Below, piece after piece: positions 1 to 11,525 of a DNA stretch of 64,000 nt. The stretch is from assembly GCA_001599915.1 (NCBI GenBank), contig BCIG01000016.1, positions 496,001 through 560,000 on the forward strand. Reading direction: 5' to 3'. Numbering within the stretch: the stretch's first letter is position 1; each line of letters begins with the position of its first letter. The DNA comes from Symbiotaphrina buchneri (Eukaryota; Ascomycota; Symbiotaphrinales; Symbiotaphrinaceae). The notes beneath the pieces were generated by a model that was given only the letters and a program-made list of their open reading frames with translations, did not search any database and was not told the origin of the DNA. The position numbers and the translations under genes are program-made.

Positions 1-1100
1 AGGGTGGAGAGTGACGGGCTTACCGTCGTAACGCATCTTGACATTCGAAGGTAGTGGCTCGTACGGGGGAGGAAATACCACACCATTGTGTTGTAGGGTG
101 GTCCACTTCCTAGTCCCGTCCCCTTTAGTGGGGTCCTCCCACCAGCGATAGTCGCCATATTCGCCTTCTTGCTGTTCGGCCTCCAGGTCTTCCTCAGTTT
201 CTCCTTTACGCTGTGCCTTCGGCTTCGCGGCTTTCTTGGGCGTCTCGCTCTTCACTTTGGTCGCGGCCTTTTTGGCAGTAGCACCGCCGGTCTTTTTGCG
301 GCTCTTGGCGGTCGATGCTCCATCCTCACTCTCTTCTTCTTTCTTGACCTTTGCTGAACCGGTCTTCTCCCGTTTCCGAATCTCTTTTGCCTCTTTCTCC
401 GCGCTCCGTTCTATTTTCGCTTTCTCCTTCGTCAGTTTTGTGCCCAGTGGCGTATCCGAATCGGAATCCTCGCCAATTTCCGCAGCGCTGACTTTTGGAG
501 GCTTTTTCAGTGCAGTCGTCGGCTTGGCCTTGCCGACCGATGACCTTTGAATAAGGGGCTCATCGTCGGAGTCGGCATCACTGTCATCTTTGACTTTCCC
601 GGCAGATACGCGGCGTCTTTTGCTCTAATATCGCACGTCAGATGGCTCATACAGTGAAGAATGTGGTGTGGTGGTCCTACCAATGGCTCGTCATCCTCTT
701 CGTCGGTGGTGGCTTCCTTGTATGTTTTGGTGGTTTCACTAGTACGTGCCCTCCGCTTCCCATGAAGGCCGCCGTTCACTGCAGCCCCATTTGTCCCAGC
801 AGCATCAACATCCATCTCTTCCACTTTGCCCATTCGGAGTGATATGCCAGGGTCCACGTGCCCAGAGGTCGTAGTCTCATGGTTTGTTATGGATTTCGGA
901 ACCGTCTCGTCAGAGACTTGAGATTTGGCTGCAATGGAGGCAAAATCAGCGGCGGGCCACCAGAAATTTGTGGCGATGGCAGTTTATTGAGCTTTGAAAC
1001 AAAGGGCAGAAAGGTCCAAAGTTGGGTTCTGGGGCTCAGACTCACCGTGCCCGTTCATCTTGCGGCCAGCAAGAGGCAGATCATCATCGGATGAGCTCAT
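1..1100 (-). CDS. TOP1: DNA topoisomerase I, 5' part (cut by window edge)
   Basis: Type IB topoisomerase that relaxes supercoils by transient nicking in the nucleus. Only the N-terminal part is here. Exons read 1100-1046, 928-681 and 624-1; the phases agree (1 then 0). The start is [12 protein letters not shown]. What follows is the usual charged, poorly conserved linker: Ser/Asp/Glu runs, [10 protein letters not shown]-type lysine patches that look like nuclear localisation signals, and [12 protein letters not shown]. The last visible residues, [20 protein letters not shown] and then [11 protein letters not shown], are the conserved opening of the eukaryotic TOP1 core domain, which fixes the family. 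The catalytic domain and active-site Tyr lie beyond base 1. It diverges from ATP3 across about 860 bases. Identification is firm; the exact start is likely but not proven. Confidence 0.9.
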
Positions 1101-1958
1101 TGCGGGCGAAATTGAAGTATTCGAGAAGACCGTATAGGGTTACCAGATTCTGGTATACTCTTGTTGGGACAGGCTCTCGAGGCGACTCGAGGGACGCGAA
1201 CTAGCAGGAAGCCAACGCGTAGATGATTGCGGAAGTGTGTCGAATGAAGTATGAAAGCGAAGGCCGGCGATCACAGGGTGTCTCCACCAGTGAAGGATGT
1301 GAAGCGTGGGGCACCAAAGGAGGGCAGCGGAGAGGAGCTCAGCAACGAGTGCGAAGGTAGGGATAATAGAAGAAGTGAACGGGAAGGCGTAAGGCAAAGA
1401 AGGTAAGGTAAGGATCAGTCAGGTTCAGGTATGGAAGGAAGGAGGGCAGCACCAGTAGTCAGTAGCGGACGGGTGGGACTCGCAAAGCGCAAAGTTACTA
1501 GGTAAGGTACCAAGGTAGGTACGGTGTTCGCACCTTACTTCATGGGCAAAATCGAAGTGAAGTGAATAAACACCAGGTACCTAACGTACCGTAAAGGGCA
1601 ATGTGAGGTTAACCATGGTGCCTTACTAAGTAAAAGTCTGTGCGTCGGTGGTTAAGATGGTCATTTACAGAGGTACTTGGCGTCACGGTCCTCGTAGCTC
1701 GTTTAATGCCTACGTCTACAGAGAACGCGGTAGGATTGGTCACCGGCTGCTGGATGGATAGAGAATGCAGCCAACCAATCACAGCTAACACCCGTCGTTT
1801 CTGCTCCCACCCGGTCTCGCTCACTTTTGCTAAGCCGCTTCACCCTGCTCTGCCCATCCGTCGACTCCTAACGACGTCGTTCCTTTTCACACCTCAGAAG
1901 TCCACATCCCATCAATTCCCGACTCCACCAACGGTCGCCTGTCCTTGGTCGAGTCAAG
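1101..1958. other. TOP1/ATP3 divergent promoter space
   Basis: No gene is supported. A long open frame on the + strand from 1640 is only ATP3 leader, first exon and intron read through. The space holds a cluster of AGGTAC/AAGGTA motifs (about 1498-1590) and a CCAAT box at 1775. Confidence 0.7.
1775..1781 (+). promoter_or_regulatory. CCAAT box upstream of ATP3
   Basis: CCAATCA lies about 180 bases before the ATP3 start codon. This matches the site of the fungal CCAAT-binding (HAP/AnCF) complex, which is known to control respiratory genes. Spacing and target fit; binding is inferred. Confidence 0.45.
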
Positions 1959-3105
1959 ATGCTTTCTCGCGCAGCCCGTCCGGCCGTGCGGGCTACCACC
2001 GCTGCATTATGTCGGTGAGTTTTCCCTTGCCTGTCGTGGCCCTGCTTCATCCGCTCCGTCCTGCTCCATTGAAGATGGCGTTCATCCAAACTGACCTCCA
2101 ATTCTCAAGGACCAATGTTCCGAGTGCCGCTACATACGCGACACTCCGCGAGATTGAAGGCCGTCTCAAGTCTATCCGAAACATTGAGAAGATCACCAAC
2201 ACCATGAAGATTGTGGCCTCCACTAAGCTCACGAGAGCTCAGCGGGCCATGGCCGAGTCGCGCACATATGGTCAGGCTTCCAACACCGTGTTCGAGAAAG
2301 CGGAGACGAAGCCGGTGGAAGGCGAGAACAAGAAGACCTTGATCGTGGTCTGCAGCTCCGACAAAGGATTGTGCGGTGGTATCCATTCGAGTGTCACGAA
2401 AAAGACGAGGAGGATGCTTGAAGAGAAGCCTGATTCGGACGTTGTCGTGCTGGGGGAGAAGGCCAAGTCGCAATTGGGCCGATCTAACCCAAGGAACATC
2501 GTCCTCAGCTTTGCAGGGGTTGGGAAAGATATTCCCACCTTCGCAGATGCACAGGCTATTGCCGACCAGATCTCTCTGCTGCCCACCGACTACGCCGACA
2601 TTCAGATCATCTACAACAAGTTCATCAACGCACAGAGCTACGAAGCCACACCGATCGAAGCATTCTCGGAAGAGGCAATTGCAAACTCCCGTACGTAACT
2701 TGCTCCCGACCATAAGCCCCAATAAGCTGATTTGGTAGCGAACTTTTCTGCCTTTGAAATCGATGATGAAGTGCTCTCAAACCTGCGGGAATACGCACTC
2801 TCCAATTCTCTTTACTGGGTGAGTCGGCCTCATTGGTGCAATCAGAATTGACTAACGCGCGAGTAGGCACTGGCTGAAGGACACGCCTGCGAACAGTCGG
2901 CACGCCGCAATGCTATGGACGTAAGTAGCCGCAACAAATCATCTTACAACTGCAGTAAATTGACATGTCCCAACAGAACGCCTCCAAGAACGCTGGAGAT
3001 ATGATCAACAAGTTCCAAATCTTGTTCAACCGCACCCGACAGGCTGTTATTACTGGCGAACTTGTGGAGATTATTACTGGCGCCGCAGCATCCGAGGAGG
3101 GTTAG
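1959..3105 (+). CDS. ATP3: Mitochondrial F1 ATP synthase gamma subunit
   Basis: Central rotor shaft of the F1Fo ATP synthase in the mitochondrial matrix. Five exons: 1959-2014, 2110-2690, 2739-2818, 2867-2920, 2977-3105, giving 299 residues, normal for the family. The start [18 protein letters not shown] is an Arg/Ala-rich mitochondrial presequence. Conserved blocks follow: [20 protein letters not shown] then [12 protein letters not shown] (N-terminal coiled coil), [15 protein letters not shown], and near the C-terminus [14 protein letters not shown] and [20 protein letters not shown], the gamma signature helix. Three codons are split by introns and all reading phases close. A CCAAT box precedes it. 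Its left neighbour TOP1 is divergent. Identification is certain. Confidence 0.97.
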
Positions 3106-4883
3106 GAGGCTTCACGGATGGGTGTCTTCACGCCTGGACAGAATTGTATTTGGCTGGTCTATATGATCGGGGCAATAACTGTACATATCGGCTCAAGATC
3201 GATTGTTCACCACCGAGTGTTCGTAGCTCTGTCAATGCCCTGAGATGCAAGGTTCCAGTCCATCTGTGCTTCTTAGTTGGGCGGTTCGTCCGATGCTGCC
3301 CTACAATGACGGCGATGGTAACCCTCCCACATAATTATAACTATGGGTATCTTCGGTCCGCTCTATTTGCTATGATGTCCGAAGAGCTTATTTTTCAGTT
3401 TGTCCCCTAAGCCTTCGGTGCTCCCTCGCGGCTCAGCTCCGTCCTTCTTCTCTGTATGGATGTTTCCCTCCCCACCACGCTGGAATTGGGTTCACCTGGT
3501 CAGCTTGATTCACTCTGGAAGAGCTCTGGGATGAACGCACGCCAACGTGATAGTTCTCGTACTCCGGCCGCACTGCAGTCTCTGGAACAATATCCTGCGA
3601 GCGGCGACGCTGGCCATCTGGGCGAGGGGAGCCGGTTATATTGCCCCGACCTCCACGCTGTACGTATTGTCAGAGATGTCTGGCATGCTTGTCCAAGGTG
3701 CATGTATCATACCCCAGTGGATAGGCTCGCAGCTCCATCAGCTGGTTCCCCTTCGGGACCTGCGCGCACAATATCACCGGGCACGTAACTGCCCCGACAA
3801 TTAGTATACCCGCTGGGGAGAAAGTACAGCGCAAAGACTCTACTTACACCCCTGTATCATGCCCAATATTGCCTCTTCCTGCAAATAGAGCAAATTACTA
3901 ATTTGTCCCGCTCCCACTCAAGGAGCTGATCCGCAAAGGAAGATGTGAGGTACCTCCGCGACCTGTGCTATGGATGCTATCTTCCTCCGACATTTTCAGG
4001 AAATCTTGAGCAACGGCGTATAAGCGATGACGGTCTCTACAAAGAGGACCAGTCGATGTGCATACAGGATTGGATGGGATCTTTGAAAACCCGGGGCCTG
4101 TGGAGTGTTGGTGTTCTGTATTGCTGTTCTGGGGTTCACATGATGTGGGATGGCAATTAATGACGCAACAACCACAAGATAAGGTGAAACACTATATACA
4201 GAGGTCTACGAAGGATGGTTTATGTTATACTTTTAGTCGCTCACCGGATAGGTACCGCACAGTGCACCTTCTTGATTATGAAAAGGAAATTTCTGAGCAA
4301 GACTTAATTCAAACTGGACGAGTTCGAAAGCTTTGTCCGTGTGCAAATGTGAGGTATTATAATGAAGCTTGAAACCCGATTTGACACTTCGCGGGGTAAC
4401 GCCGGACCACAATCCAAGGCAGAGATAACCTACAGATGCCAGGATCATACGAGAATACTGAATTGGTCACCTGAAATTTTGAAGGGAGGCTTGTCGCCAC
4501 TGGGTAATTTTGCAGCCTGTAGTTGAGCAACTTATCTCAGTCCAAGGGGTGAATCCTCCAAGGGGTAGTGGTGCTGCTCCCAATCCAGCCATAGTCACTT
4601 TTGAACGGCGCATTGGCATCCAAACCTGGTGATTATGATGACATCCAAAGTTATAAATCTTCATGGCTTGCTCTGGATAGATTCTAATCCCGGACCAGTC
4701 AATGTGGAGCTTTGCTGCAGTCACTCGTAGATTTGCCATGAAAATCAATTGAATTGACCAGACTAAGGTACATCATGTGGGATCAAGTACGTGGGATGAA
4801 GTACCTGTCCAACGGATACGCTGCAGCTGGAGGAGCGCTCTTATGGACGGTGTCATCTCTCAGCAGTCTTACTTGCCCCGAAC
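3106..4883. other. 1.8 kb non-coding stretch, ATP3 / MIR1 3' ends
   Basis: ATP3 and MIR1 face each other here, so no promoter is expected. Several open frames of 60-110 codons occur on both strands, but none shows a recognisable family, a coherent splice pattern or a sustained codon bias. I see no tRNA, repeat or transposon end. It is long for a convergent space in this window. Confidence 0.5.
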
Positions 4884-6328
4884 TTACGTTGCTTGTTGCA
4901 GCTTACTGCTGGTCTGTGCAGGTGCCGCGCCTCCGGTCGTAGGAAGACCCATGAAGATCTTGAAAGCTACAAGGCTCTCAGCATGACATATATTAATCGA
5001 CAGTGCTCTAGAAGAAACTTACAGTCGCAGATCATCCATTGGAGTCCAGTCAATGTGCCCTTCCACCTTGTTAGCGCGAAGTAGCTGAACGTACTCGGAG
5101 GTATCGTGGGCTTACAATCATCACAATACGCACTGGAAGTCCATTCCACAAGCCCGCAAAGCCGATATCTTTGTAGATGCGAGTCGAGGCAGCCCCGAAA
5201 GCTTCACCCGGGAGACGATTCGCATTGAGCTTCGATACCATGACGTCGGCAGGGTGACTGACGATGGCACAGAGAATGCCAGCGAGGTATCCACCACTGA
5301 ATGCCACGGCTGTCTGAGCCCCTTTGCCGTAGTCGGACTTCTTGCCTGGGAGTTTCTTGTAAATCATCTCCACGATGGTCTCGAAAGAAGCGAATTTCAT
5401 CATTGTGTACGGAATTTGACGGCCCCAGAGCGGGTAGAGCCCTTTATACAGCCTAATTCCTCATCAATCGATGTTATGAGAGCTTGAATGACAAGGTCTC
5501 ACCCGGAAAAGCCTTCCGCGGCAGTGATTTTGGAAATACCATCGAACGTGCCTTTGGCAAAAGGCGGAATGGTGGTCTGCATCCTGACCTTCACGGCCTC
5601 GAAGGGACACAGTGCAATATCCGCGAAGAACTCTGCAGAAGCACTTGCAGCGAGGTACAGAGAAGTCTTGTAACGGTACGCGGCATCTTGACCAGCCAGA
5701 TCGGAGTAGAATTTCTTGAAGAACTCATACCCACCGTATTTGAATGCGCCTTGAGCCTGGTTGAAGCATTAGGACCTGTCCAAGGCGCACTGAAAGAAGG
5801 TGATAGCTTACAGAATAACCGAAAAAGGTGGGAGATCCACCTGTGTAGACACCACGGATTCCCTCGGCACTACTGATCTTCCTCCAGGCTTCGAAGTTGC
5901 CCTTATACATCTTCGAATCCACCTGGCGGCGACATTTTACCAAGTCAAGCGGCGTGACAGCCCAGTGGGTCACGCCCTTTCCAGATATCAGCAAAGCTCA
6001 TCCGCAGATGGGTACTCTAGAGCAGACGTACACAAGCCAGCAAGCCTCCAAAAGTACATGACGCATAGTACTTGGGTGAATACAACGCAATCGCCCCGGT
6101 CTTACTCTGCGCGACGCGGCTTGCTTTCTCAAATTCCTTGGATGCTTCAGCACTCAATTGGCCAGCCTTATTCTTCACATCGTCGACGGCGCTCCATGCG
6201 GGGTAAAGGTCAGAGCGCGCCTGATATTTAGTTCGCTGGGAAGATGGAGCTTCTTGATTCTCTCCAAGTTGGCTCTGACGGCCAAAGACCTCTTTAAAGG
6301 CCTCCTGGGTCGGCAGGACCAAAGGCAT
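4884..6328 (-). CDS. MIR1: Mitochondrial phosphate carrier
   Basis: Inner-membrane mitochondrial carrier family protein that imports phosphate with protons, feeding ATP synthase. Six exons: 6328-6032, 5976-5812, 5756-5503, 5452-5116, 5059-5023, 4966-4884; 390 residues. An N-terminal stretch of about 80 residues precedes the carrier fold, longer than in yeast. The three PX[DE]XX[KR] carrier signatures are visible: [16 protein letters not shown] and [28 protein letters not shown] and [20 protein letters not shown] are phosphate-carrier hallmarks. A plausible 5' UTR intron (donor 6390, acceptor just before the ATG) lies upstream. Phase forces the exon 4/5 junction to the second of two nearby AG acceptors. 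It lies one gene from ATP3, a suggestive but probably chance pairing of oxidative phosphorylation genes. Confidence 0.96.
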
Positions 6329-7242
6329 CTCTGGAGCGGTTCATCAACGGCTCGCTCATGCACTGAACGGGTGATGCGACCGTGGCTTACCGACTTTCCC
6401 GCAAGGCAGATGCACTCTCTTCCTCAAGCTAATGGAGAGCTATGTTAGGAATGGGGTGTAGTTCTAGGACGCTGCTGAGGGGTCTAGGGGTAACGGCAAC
6501 AACGATGTGGTAGGAGCTGGAAGTTGGAAGAACGAATGATGAGGAGGTTCGAAGTTGGGGTGGAGGGTGGACTACCTAAGGTAAATAAGGTGGTACCTCA
6601 CTGCTCTTACCTACGTCTGTACCTTACTCTTATGTCCGTCCGAGTGTCTCGTCCGCAGCCCAGAGCTGCTGCTCCCCGCCAAAGATTGCGGGTACAAGCA
6701 ATGAGTCCACCGTCTTCTCTCCCACTCTGTGACCGTTCCCGTACGAACACCATACTCCTGTCATCGCTCTCTGATAAGAGTAATTGAATATAATACCCAG
6801 GCATTATTTTTCCGCACCTCGCCAGGAACCATGCTCTCTACAAAGGACGGTACAGAGTTCCTGGATACTTCGTATCCCTCCGAACGATAAGGAGAACCGA
6901 CGTCATTGGGACTCACGTGAATCTACGAAGTAACCCCCTGCGACCACAACACAGTGCATAAGGCACAGGGAGGGACTTGACGAGCTAATTGGCACAAATG
7001 TAGAAGATGCAGCGAGGAACTCTCTTCCTGCAAGCGCGTACATAGGAAGATTGCTACTGAGGCATGATGCTAGAGACCTAAGGCCTCGGTAAAAAGAAAA
7101 AGAAGCTGCCTGTCGCAATGTGTTAAAGTCAACATCATCATTCCTCCATAGAACCACAACCCAATCTTGCATTTGCTCCTTCACATACAGCGGGTGAAGA
7201 TTTACCTGGTACCGGTACTATCCTGACCAGAGTTGAGAGACG
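6329..7242. other. MIR1 / CBS-protein divergent promoter space
   Basis: No gene is supported. It contains a likely MIR1 5' UTR intron (about 6390-6329), an AAGGTA/GGTACC patch near 6575-6600, and a palindromic TCACGTGA at 6913-6920. Confidence 0.55.
6913..6920. promoter_or_regulatory. TCACGTGA palindrome
   Basis: An 8-base perfect E-box palindrome in the MIR1/CBS promoter space. Such sites are bound by bHLH factors of the Cbf1/SREBP kinds in fungi. The same octamer occurs at 31886. Function is inferred from the motif only. Confidence 0.35.
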
Positions 7243-7857
7243 ATGGCTACAGGTAGCAATCCATCATCTTGGGCACAGAAGTATCGTGGGGTAAGTCAAA
7301 GCTTCCTTCCTTGCAAAAAGCGCTGTCATCTGCCCGAAACGTGTTCGACATAGCGCTACCTAATGGTTTGCTGGGAGACAGTGACAGCCTGTTCTAGCTG
7401 TGGATGTAGGCGAAGAAGATGGCTAAGATGTCTATAGGCGACAGTTGAAGACCTCGATCCGCCGCCAGCATTATCCTGCAGCCCGTCAGACCCCATAGCA
7501 GCTGCTCTCATGAATGGTTATGAGAGGGACTATACACATCTAACAGTCATTTCTCAAGATACACGCTCCCTTCTGGGGTACTTGAGCATACCACGGCTCA
7601 AGGAAATGCTGGACAAAGGCGACGTCGCTGAGACTGACCCGGTGGAGAAGGCCATGCTTAAGTTCAGACGCAAAGGAAGAGCTTATAAGATCATCACAAT
7701 GGAGACGCCCCTGGAAGAGCTCGAGCAATTTTTTGCTGGGACTGCGACCGGCTCGCCGCAGGAATTCGCCGTGGTTACCGATATGAGTAGACGGTTTGTG
7801 CTGGGCGTGGTCACAAAGGGCGATCTGGAAGAATTCGTCAAGCGTAGGCCCACATGA
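7243..7857 (+). CDS. Small CBS-domain protein
   Basis: A 155-residue protein made essentially of one CBS pair (Bateman module), a fold that usually senses adenosine nucleotides or similar ligands. Two exons: 7243-7290 and 7438-7857, joining in phase 0 (AQKYRG then ATVEDLDPPPAL). The first repeat contains RDYTHLTVISQDTRSLLGYL; the second contains EFAVVTDMSRRFVLGVVTKG followed by DLEEFVKRRP. Both have the typical beta-strand and (L/V)GV(V/L)T pattern. There is no catalytic domain or presequence, so it is either a free-standing regulator or a subunit of something larger. Similar stand-alone CBS proteins occur across filamentous ascomycetes, mostly without a known ligand. Family is sure; role is unknown. 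Confidence 0.88.
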
Positions 7858-9380
7858 CACTTCTGGACGTCTCTAGGTTCCGCTGGCCGACTCTGATCTC
7901 TATGATGGGAACTCGTGGTCTGATTTGCACATACGTTGGCCGCAAGTCGTGGCCAGGGCCGACCCTGCCCCGAATGCAACAGACGACGAGCTTACAACAC
8001 CAAGCTCACCGGGCTCCCTGCCCTATCCGACGGAACAAGGAGCCAAAGCAAGGTCATATATAAGGGAGGCTTGCCTTGGTTCTGGATACTACAAAAGGTC
8101 ACCATGATCTGCCACCGCTCGAGAGGGTTCGAAAGCGACCAAATCTTAGTTGGCTTGCAAATCGAATGACTGACAGATCAGACGTTATATCCAGCATGCA
8201 CTTTAGATGTCGGTGAGTGGCGGTACTCGGATGCAGGAGCTACTTTCGGCGCGACTGTCATAAGGTAGCAAGTAGACTGCCGCAACCATCAAGAGTAGAT
8301 CAATATCCCGAGTTGACTTGATAATGAAGCGCAAGTCGAATGTGAAGCTGGTGTCTATACTCCTCGCCCAGTGGCGGCACTATTCCCACCATTGTTGTCA
8401 TCATCTCATCTCTGTTATGTAGCCCTACCGCAAGTGTGGTTGTCCTTGTCCTGCCTTTAGTTCGCAGCCGATATGCTTCCGCTCCCGTCCCTGGCGGAAG
8501 CTGGGCGGTGGAGTATTTTCGGCGCTTGGCATTAAGCAGTGAGCAGTGAGCAGTGAGCACTGAGCACAGGAGAGATGGTTACTTGATTAGGTAAGTGCAT
8601 AGCTAAGATTCTTTCCCTTCGCTCCCTGCCACTAGGTACCTAGGTAAGGTATTTTCTTGCTGCCCTGCAAAATTTAATTGTGTTTTTCGCGCGCGCTCAG
8701 ATTAACACTTCGTACTTATCCGTGTTAAATTGAGCCAAGCGACATCCCCCATTTCCCTTCCCTTCCCAACCCCCCAGCCACCTCACTTTACCCAACTTCA
8801 TTCTGCATACTCCGTACTTGCACCTCATCTGCAATCAACACCACACCATCCACCTTACCGGACACGTACCCCCCATCCCCCCTCCTCCTTCGATCTCTCC
8901 CTTAGGATATCTCCTCAGGTTCATCGTTAGAACCTCTCCGACCTCAACTTCCAAATCCAAAATCCTCCGCGGTGCCAGTTGCGAGCCCTCGGCGCCGCGC
9001 ATCGTTTACTTCCCCGGCAGTGCCTTCCTGCCCACTCTACTCGGCTCGCTGACGCCCACGTCGCTTCCGGTGGCGCATACCAGCGCCGAAGTGGTCTCGT
9101 CCCGTCTCCTGCCATTCACCCGCCTTCTTCATCCACCATCTCAACTCGTCGCCCTACGCGCCGATTGTCATTAAGGGACCATTTCCAACCCTGTCACGAA
9201 CCCGGGATTGATTACTGGAATCCTCTTCCCTCTCTTCACGTTGCAGTCATAAGGTTAGCAAAATTTTCTCAATCGGTTTCCCTTGGCCGGCGATTCTAGC
9301 AAAGCATCGCCGACCAGCGCGGACTGAGCTCTAATACTGGCACAAAAGTCGCGTCGCTTTCCCGACCACGTTGGCATGCA
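7858..9380. other. 1.5 kb upstream region of the BAH-PHD gene
   Basis: No gene is supported. It holds a tandem 7-mer repeat (8536-8567), a CTAGGTACCTAG palindrome (8632-8643) followed by AAGGTA, and a pyrimidine-rich leader from about 8740 to 8960, typical of fungal promoters and 5' UTRs. Confidence 0.55.
8536..8567. repeat. Short tandem repeat, 7-base unit
   Basis: About 4.6 copies of GCAGTGA, with one changed base in the fourth copy. It is intergenic and too short to be a minisatellite of consequence. Confidence 0.7.
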
Positions 9381-10556
9381 ATGGCCGCCTCAGCGAAAAG
9401 AAGACATTTCGAAATTGCGGAGGACGAAGACTACAAACCTTCGACCAATGGCGTCAAGGAGCATCAAAGGAACTCGCTCGCGCAGTCGCCAGTTCAGGTA
9501 GCGGAGGACACGTTCGCGGTAGAATATCCTACGCTGCAAAAGAATGGGCGGCGGAAGCGCAAGAGGCCGACACCTGATGGGGAGCCCGGCTCGTTACAGG
9601 AGGAGCCTGCGCCGTTTGGACGGCCCGATCTGAAGATCACCTACACCGTTAGACCGTGGAACCGCTGGGAGAGCATGAAAAAGTACAAGAACTTTGTTTG
9701 TGTGTATTATGCTTCTGTTGTTGCATGCCTGCACTGACTTTTGCGCGCAGTGACTGATGAAACATTTGGCGTTGGCGACTATATATTTGTCAACAACTCC
9801 GAGATTAAACCTGGCGATGGCCCATCCGAGACCGACGAACATGCCTATTGGGTTGGAAAAGTTCTCGAAGTGCGGGCTCTTGACCAAGCGCATGTGTACT
9901 TGCGCGTCTTCTGGCTTTACTGGCCTCACGAATTGCCTGGTGGTGCAAGGGATTATCACGGCAAATCCGAGCTTGTAGCCAGCAACTACATGGATATCAT
10001 TGACGCCATGAGTGTGAACGGCAAAGCTCCTGTCTCAAAGTGGGAGGAAAAAGACGAAGAGGAGCTCTTGGAGGGCCTATACTGGAGGCAAACGTTCAAC
10101 TTTGCGACAAACACTCTGTCGGTAAGTCTTTTAAAGTCTCCGGATTGTGAAGACCTGTGCTTACCTGGTTTCGCTTTGCAGGAAGTTCGGAAACACTGTG
10201 TATGCAACAAACATTACAATCCTGACAAAACCCTTATTGGCTGCTCGAATCCCAGCTGCCGGATATGGCTACATGAGGAGTGCCTGCTGGAGGACGCCTT
10301 GGAAAGGACGTACAAGAAGTACGTTGATGATACACCAAAGAAGCGAAAGCGCAGAAAGGGGTCCGCCCGGTTCTCAGCCACCCCGAACAAGAAGTCCATG
10401 GCGCAGCCTTGGGATGGTCTCTTTGAGGCTAAGATCGATGCGAAGGGAGTTGATGACTCTGCGGGGACAATCACCATCACAGATTTGAGGGGGGATGAGC
10501 CACGCAGCTGGAAAGAGGACATCGTCTGCCTGAGCTGCCACCAGAAAATCAAGTAA
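9381..10556 (+). CDS. BAH-PHD chromatin reader (EPR-1-like)
   Basis: Nuclear protein with a bromo-adjacent homology (BAH) domain followed by a PHD finger. Three exons: 9381-9699, 9751-10121, 10182-10556; 354 residues. The N-terminus is basic (KNGRRKRKRPTPDG). BAH features run from about residue 105 to 230: GVGDYIFVNN, HAYWVGKVLEV, VYLRVFWLYWPHEL, GKSELVASNYMDIID. The PHD then gives CVCNKHYNPDKTLIGC, CRIWLHEECL and, after a basic insert (PKKRKRRKGS), the last Cys pair DIVCLSCHQK at the C-terminus. This order matches the fungal BAH-PHD family that includes Neurospora EPR-1, known as a reader of H3K27me3. Orthology to EPR-1 rather than to a sister BAH-PHD protein is inferred. Confidence 0.85.
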
Positions 10557-11525
10557 TCGAAATGCATCGCTGGTGGCTTTGCTTAAGCTGGGATAAGGGG
10601 AAGAATTTCTCATTCTGCATGTTTCATTTCCTGGGGCTTCCTGTTTTCGTGCCAAGTAGTGGACGTGTCTGTTGGGAGAGCACCGTGGACGTCCGGACTC
10701 TTCTGACGCAGGCACCACCAGGAGCGCGGCGAATTGGCGTTGTGGAGTGGAGGAGTACGAAAAGGTGGATCTCCCACATTTTCTGAGCAGTTTGTGCTTT
10801 GCGTCACTCGGCGCCTCAGGTTTTTCTATCCAGTTTCCCCCCTTTTTGAGGGTTGAGGTTGTGCGCTGTGATCTCGGCCTGGCAGCGTTGTGTGCTCGGC
10901 GCGGGCCGAAAGAGCGGTCCAGTCTTGAGTGCGGGTGGTGCTGCAAAAACTGTTGTAACAAATAGATTCAAAGCCACACCTCACCGAGCGGTCCGTGGCG
11001 TTTTTGCATGGATGTGTAGGATAGGTAGCTTTGTCATTGCCTGATTTACTTCCGGATCCTGCCAACAATGAAGCCTGGCTGGCTTGTTCCAATATACCGT
11101 GAAATCTTCTAAGCCGTTCTCCTATGGGTGGGACAAGATCGTCCTGTGACCTCTTCGAAATAAGCGTGAGAAGAGACCCCATGATGTGGTCTTGAGCTCC
11201 CACCCACTGGTACGGTGATGTTATATTCAGGATTGACCATCTCATCTGTCGGGCCTGTTTACGGCAAGGTAAAATTAGAGTGCTAGCAACAGGACACTGT
11301 TCTTTAAGAGTCGCATGAGTTGCACTATCTGGCGGTCTATTATTGGAGAGTATCTATGATAAGACTGACTTCGTACGGTTCACTGAGGCTTGCATTCTTG
11401 CCTTTGCTCAATAGATGTGTGAACCCGTTGTCTAAAACGTTTAGTGACGGCCAGGCATCCACATTGCTGCTAGCAAAGGATACGGATAATCCAATGTAGT
11501 CTAATTGAAGGAGCCAAAGCCTATC
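10557..11525. other. Convergent 3' space, BAH-PHD / FUN30
   Basis: About 970 bases between two facing 3' ends. Open frames on both strands are short and show no family or codon bias. I see no tRNA or repeat. Confidence 0.5.

Noticed and set aside
1640-2698. A 352-codon open frame on the + strand covering the ATP3 region
   Set aside because: It reads the ATP3 leader, its first exon in the wrong frame and intron 1. The true first exon starts at 1959 and joins 2110 in phase, giving a normal presequence.
2105-2722. 205-codon frame opposite ATP3
   Set aside because: Antisense shadow of a conserved exon; no family features of its own.
3456-3804. Overlapping 85- and 110-codon frames after ATP3
   Set aside because: Two overlapping frames with no family match and no consistent bias; most likely chance.
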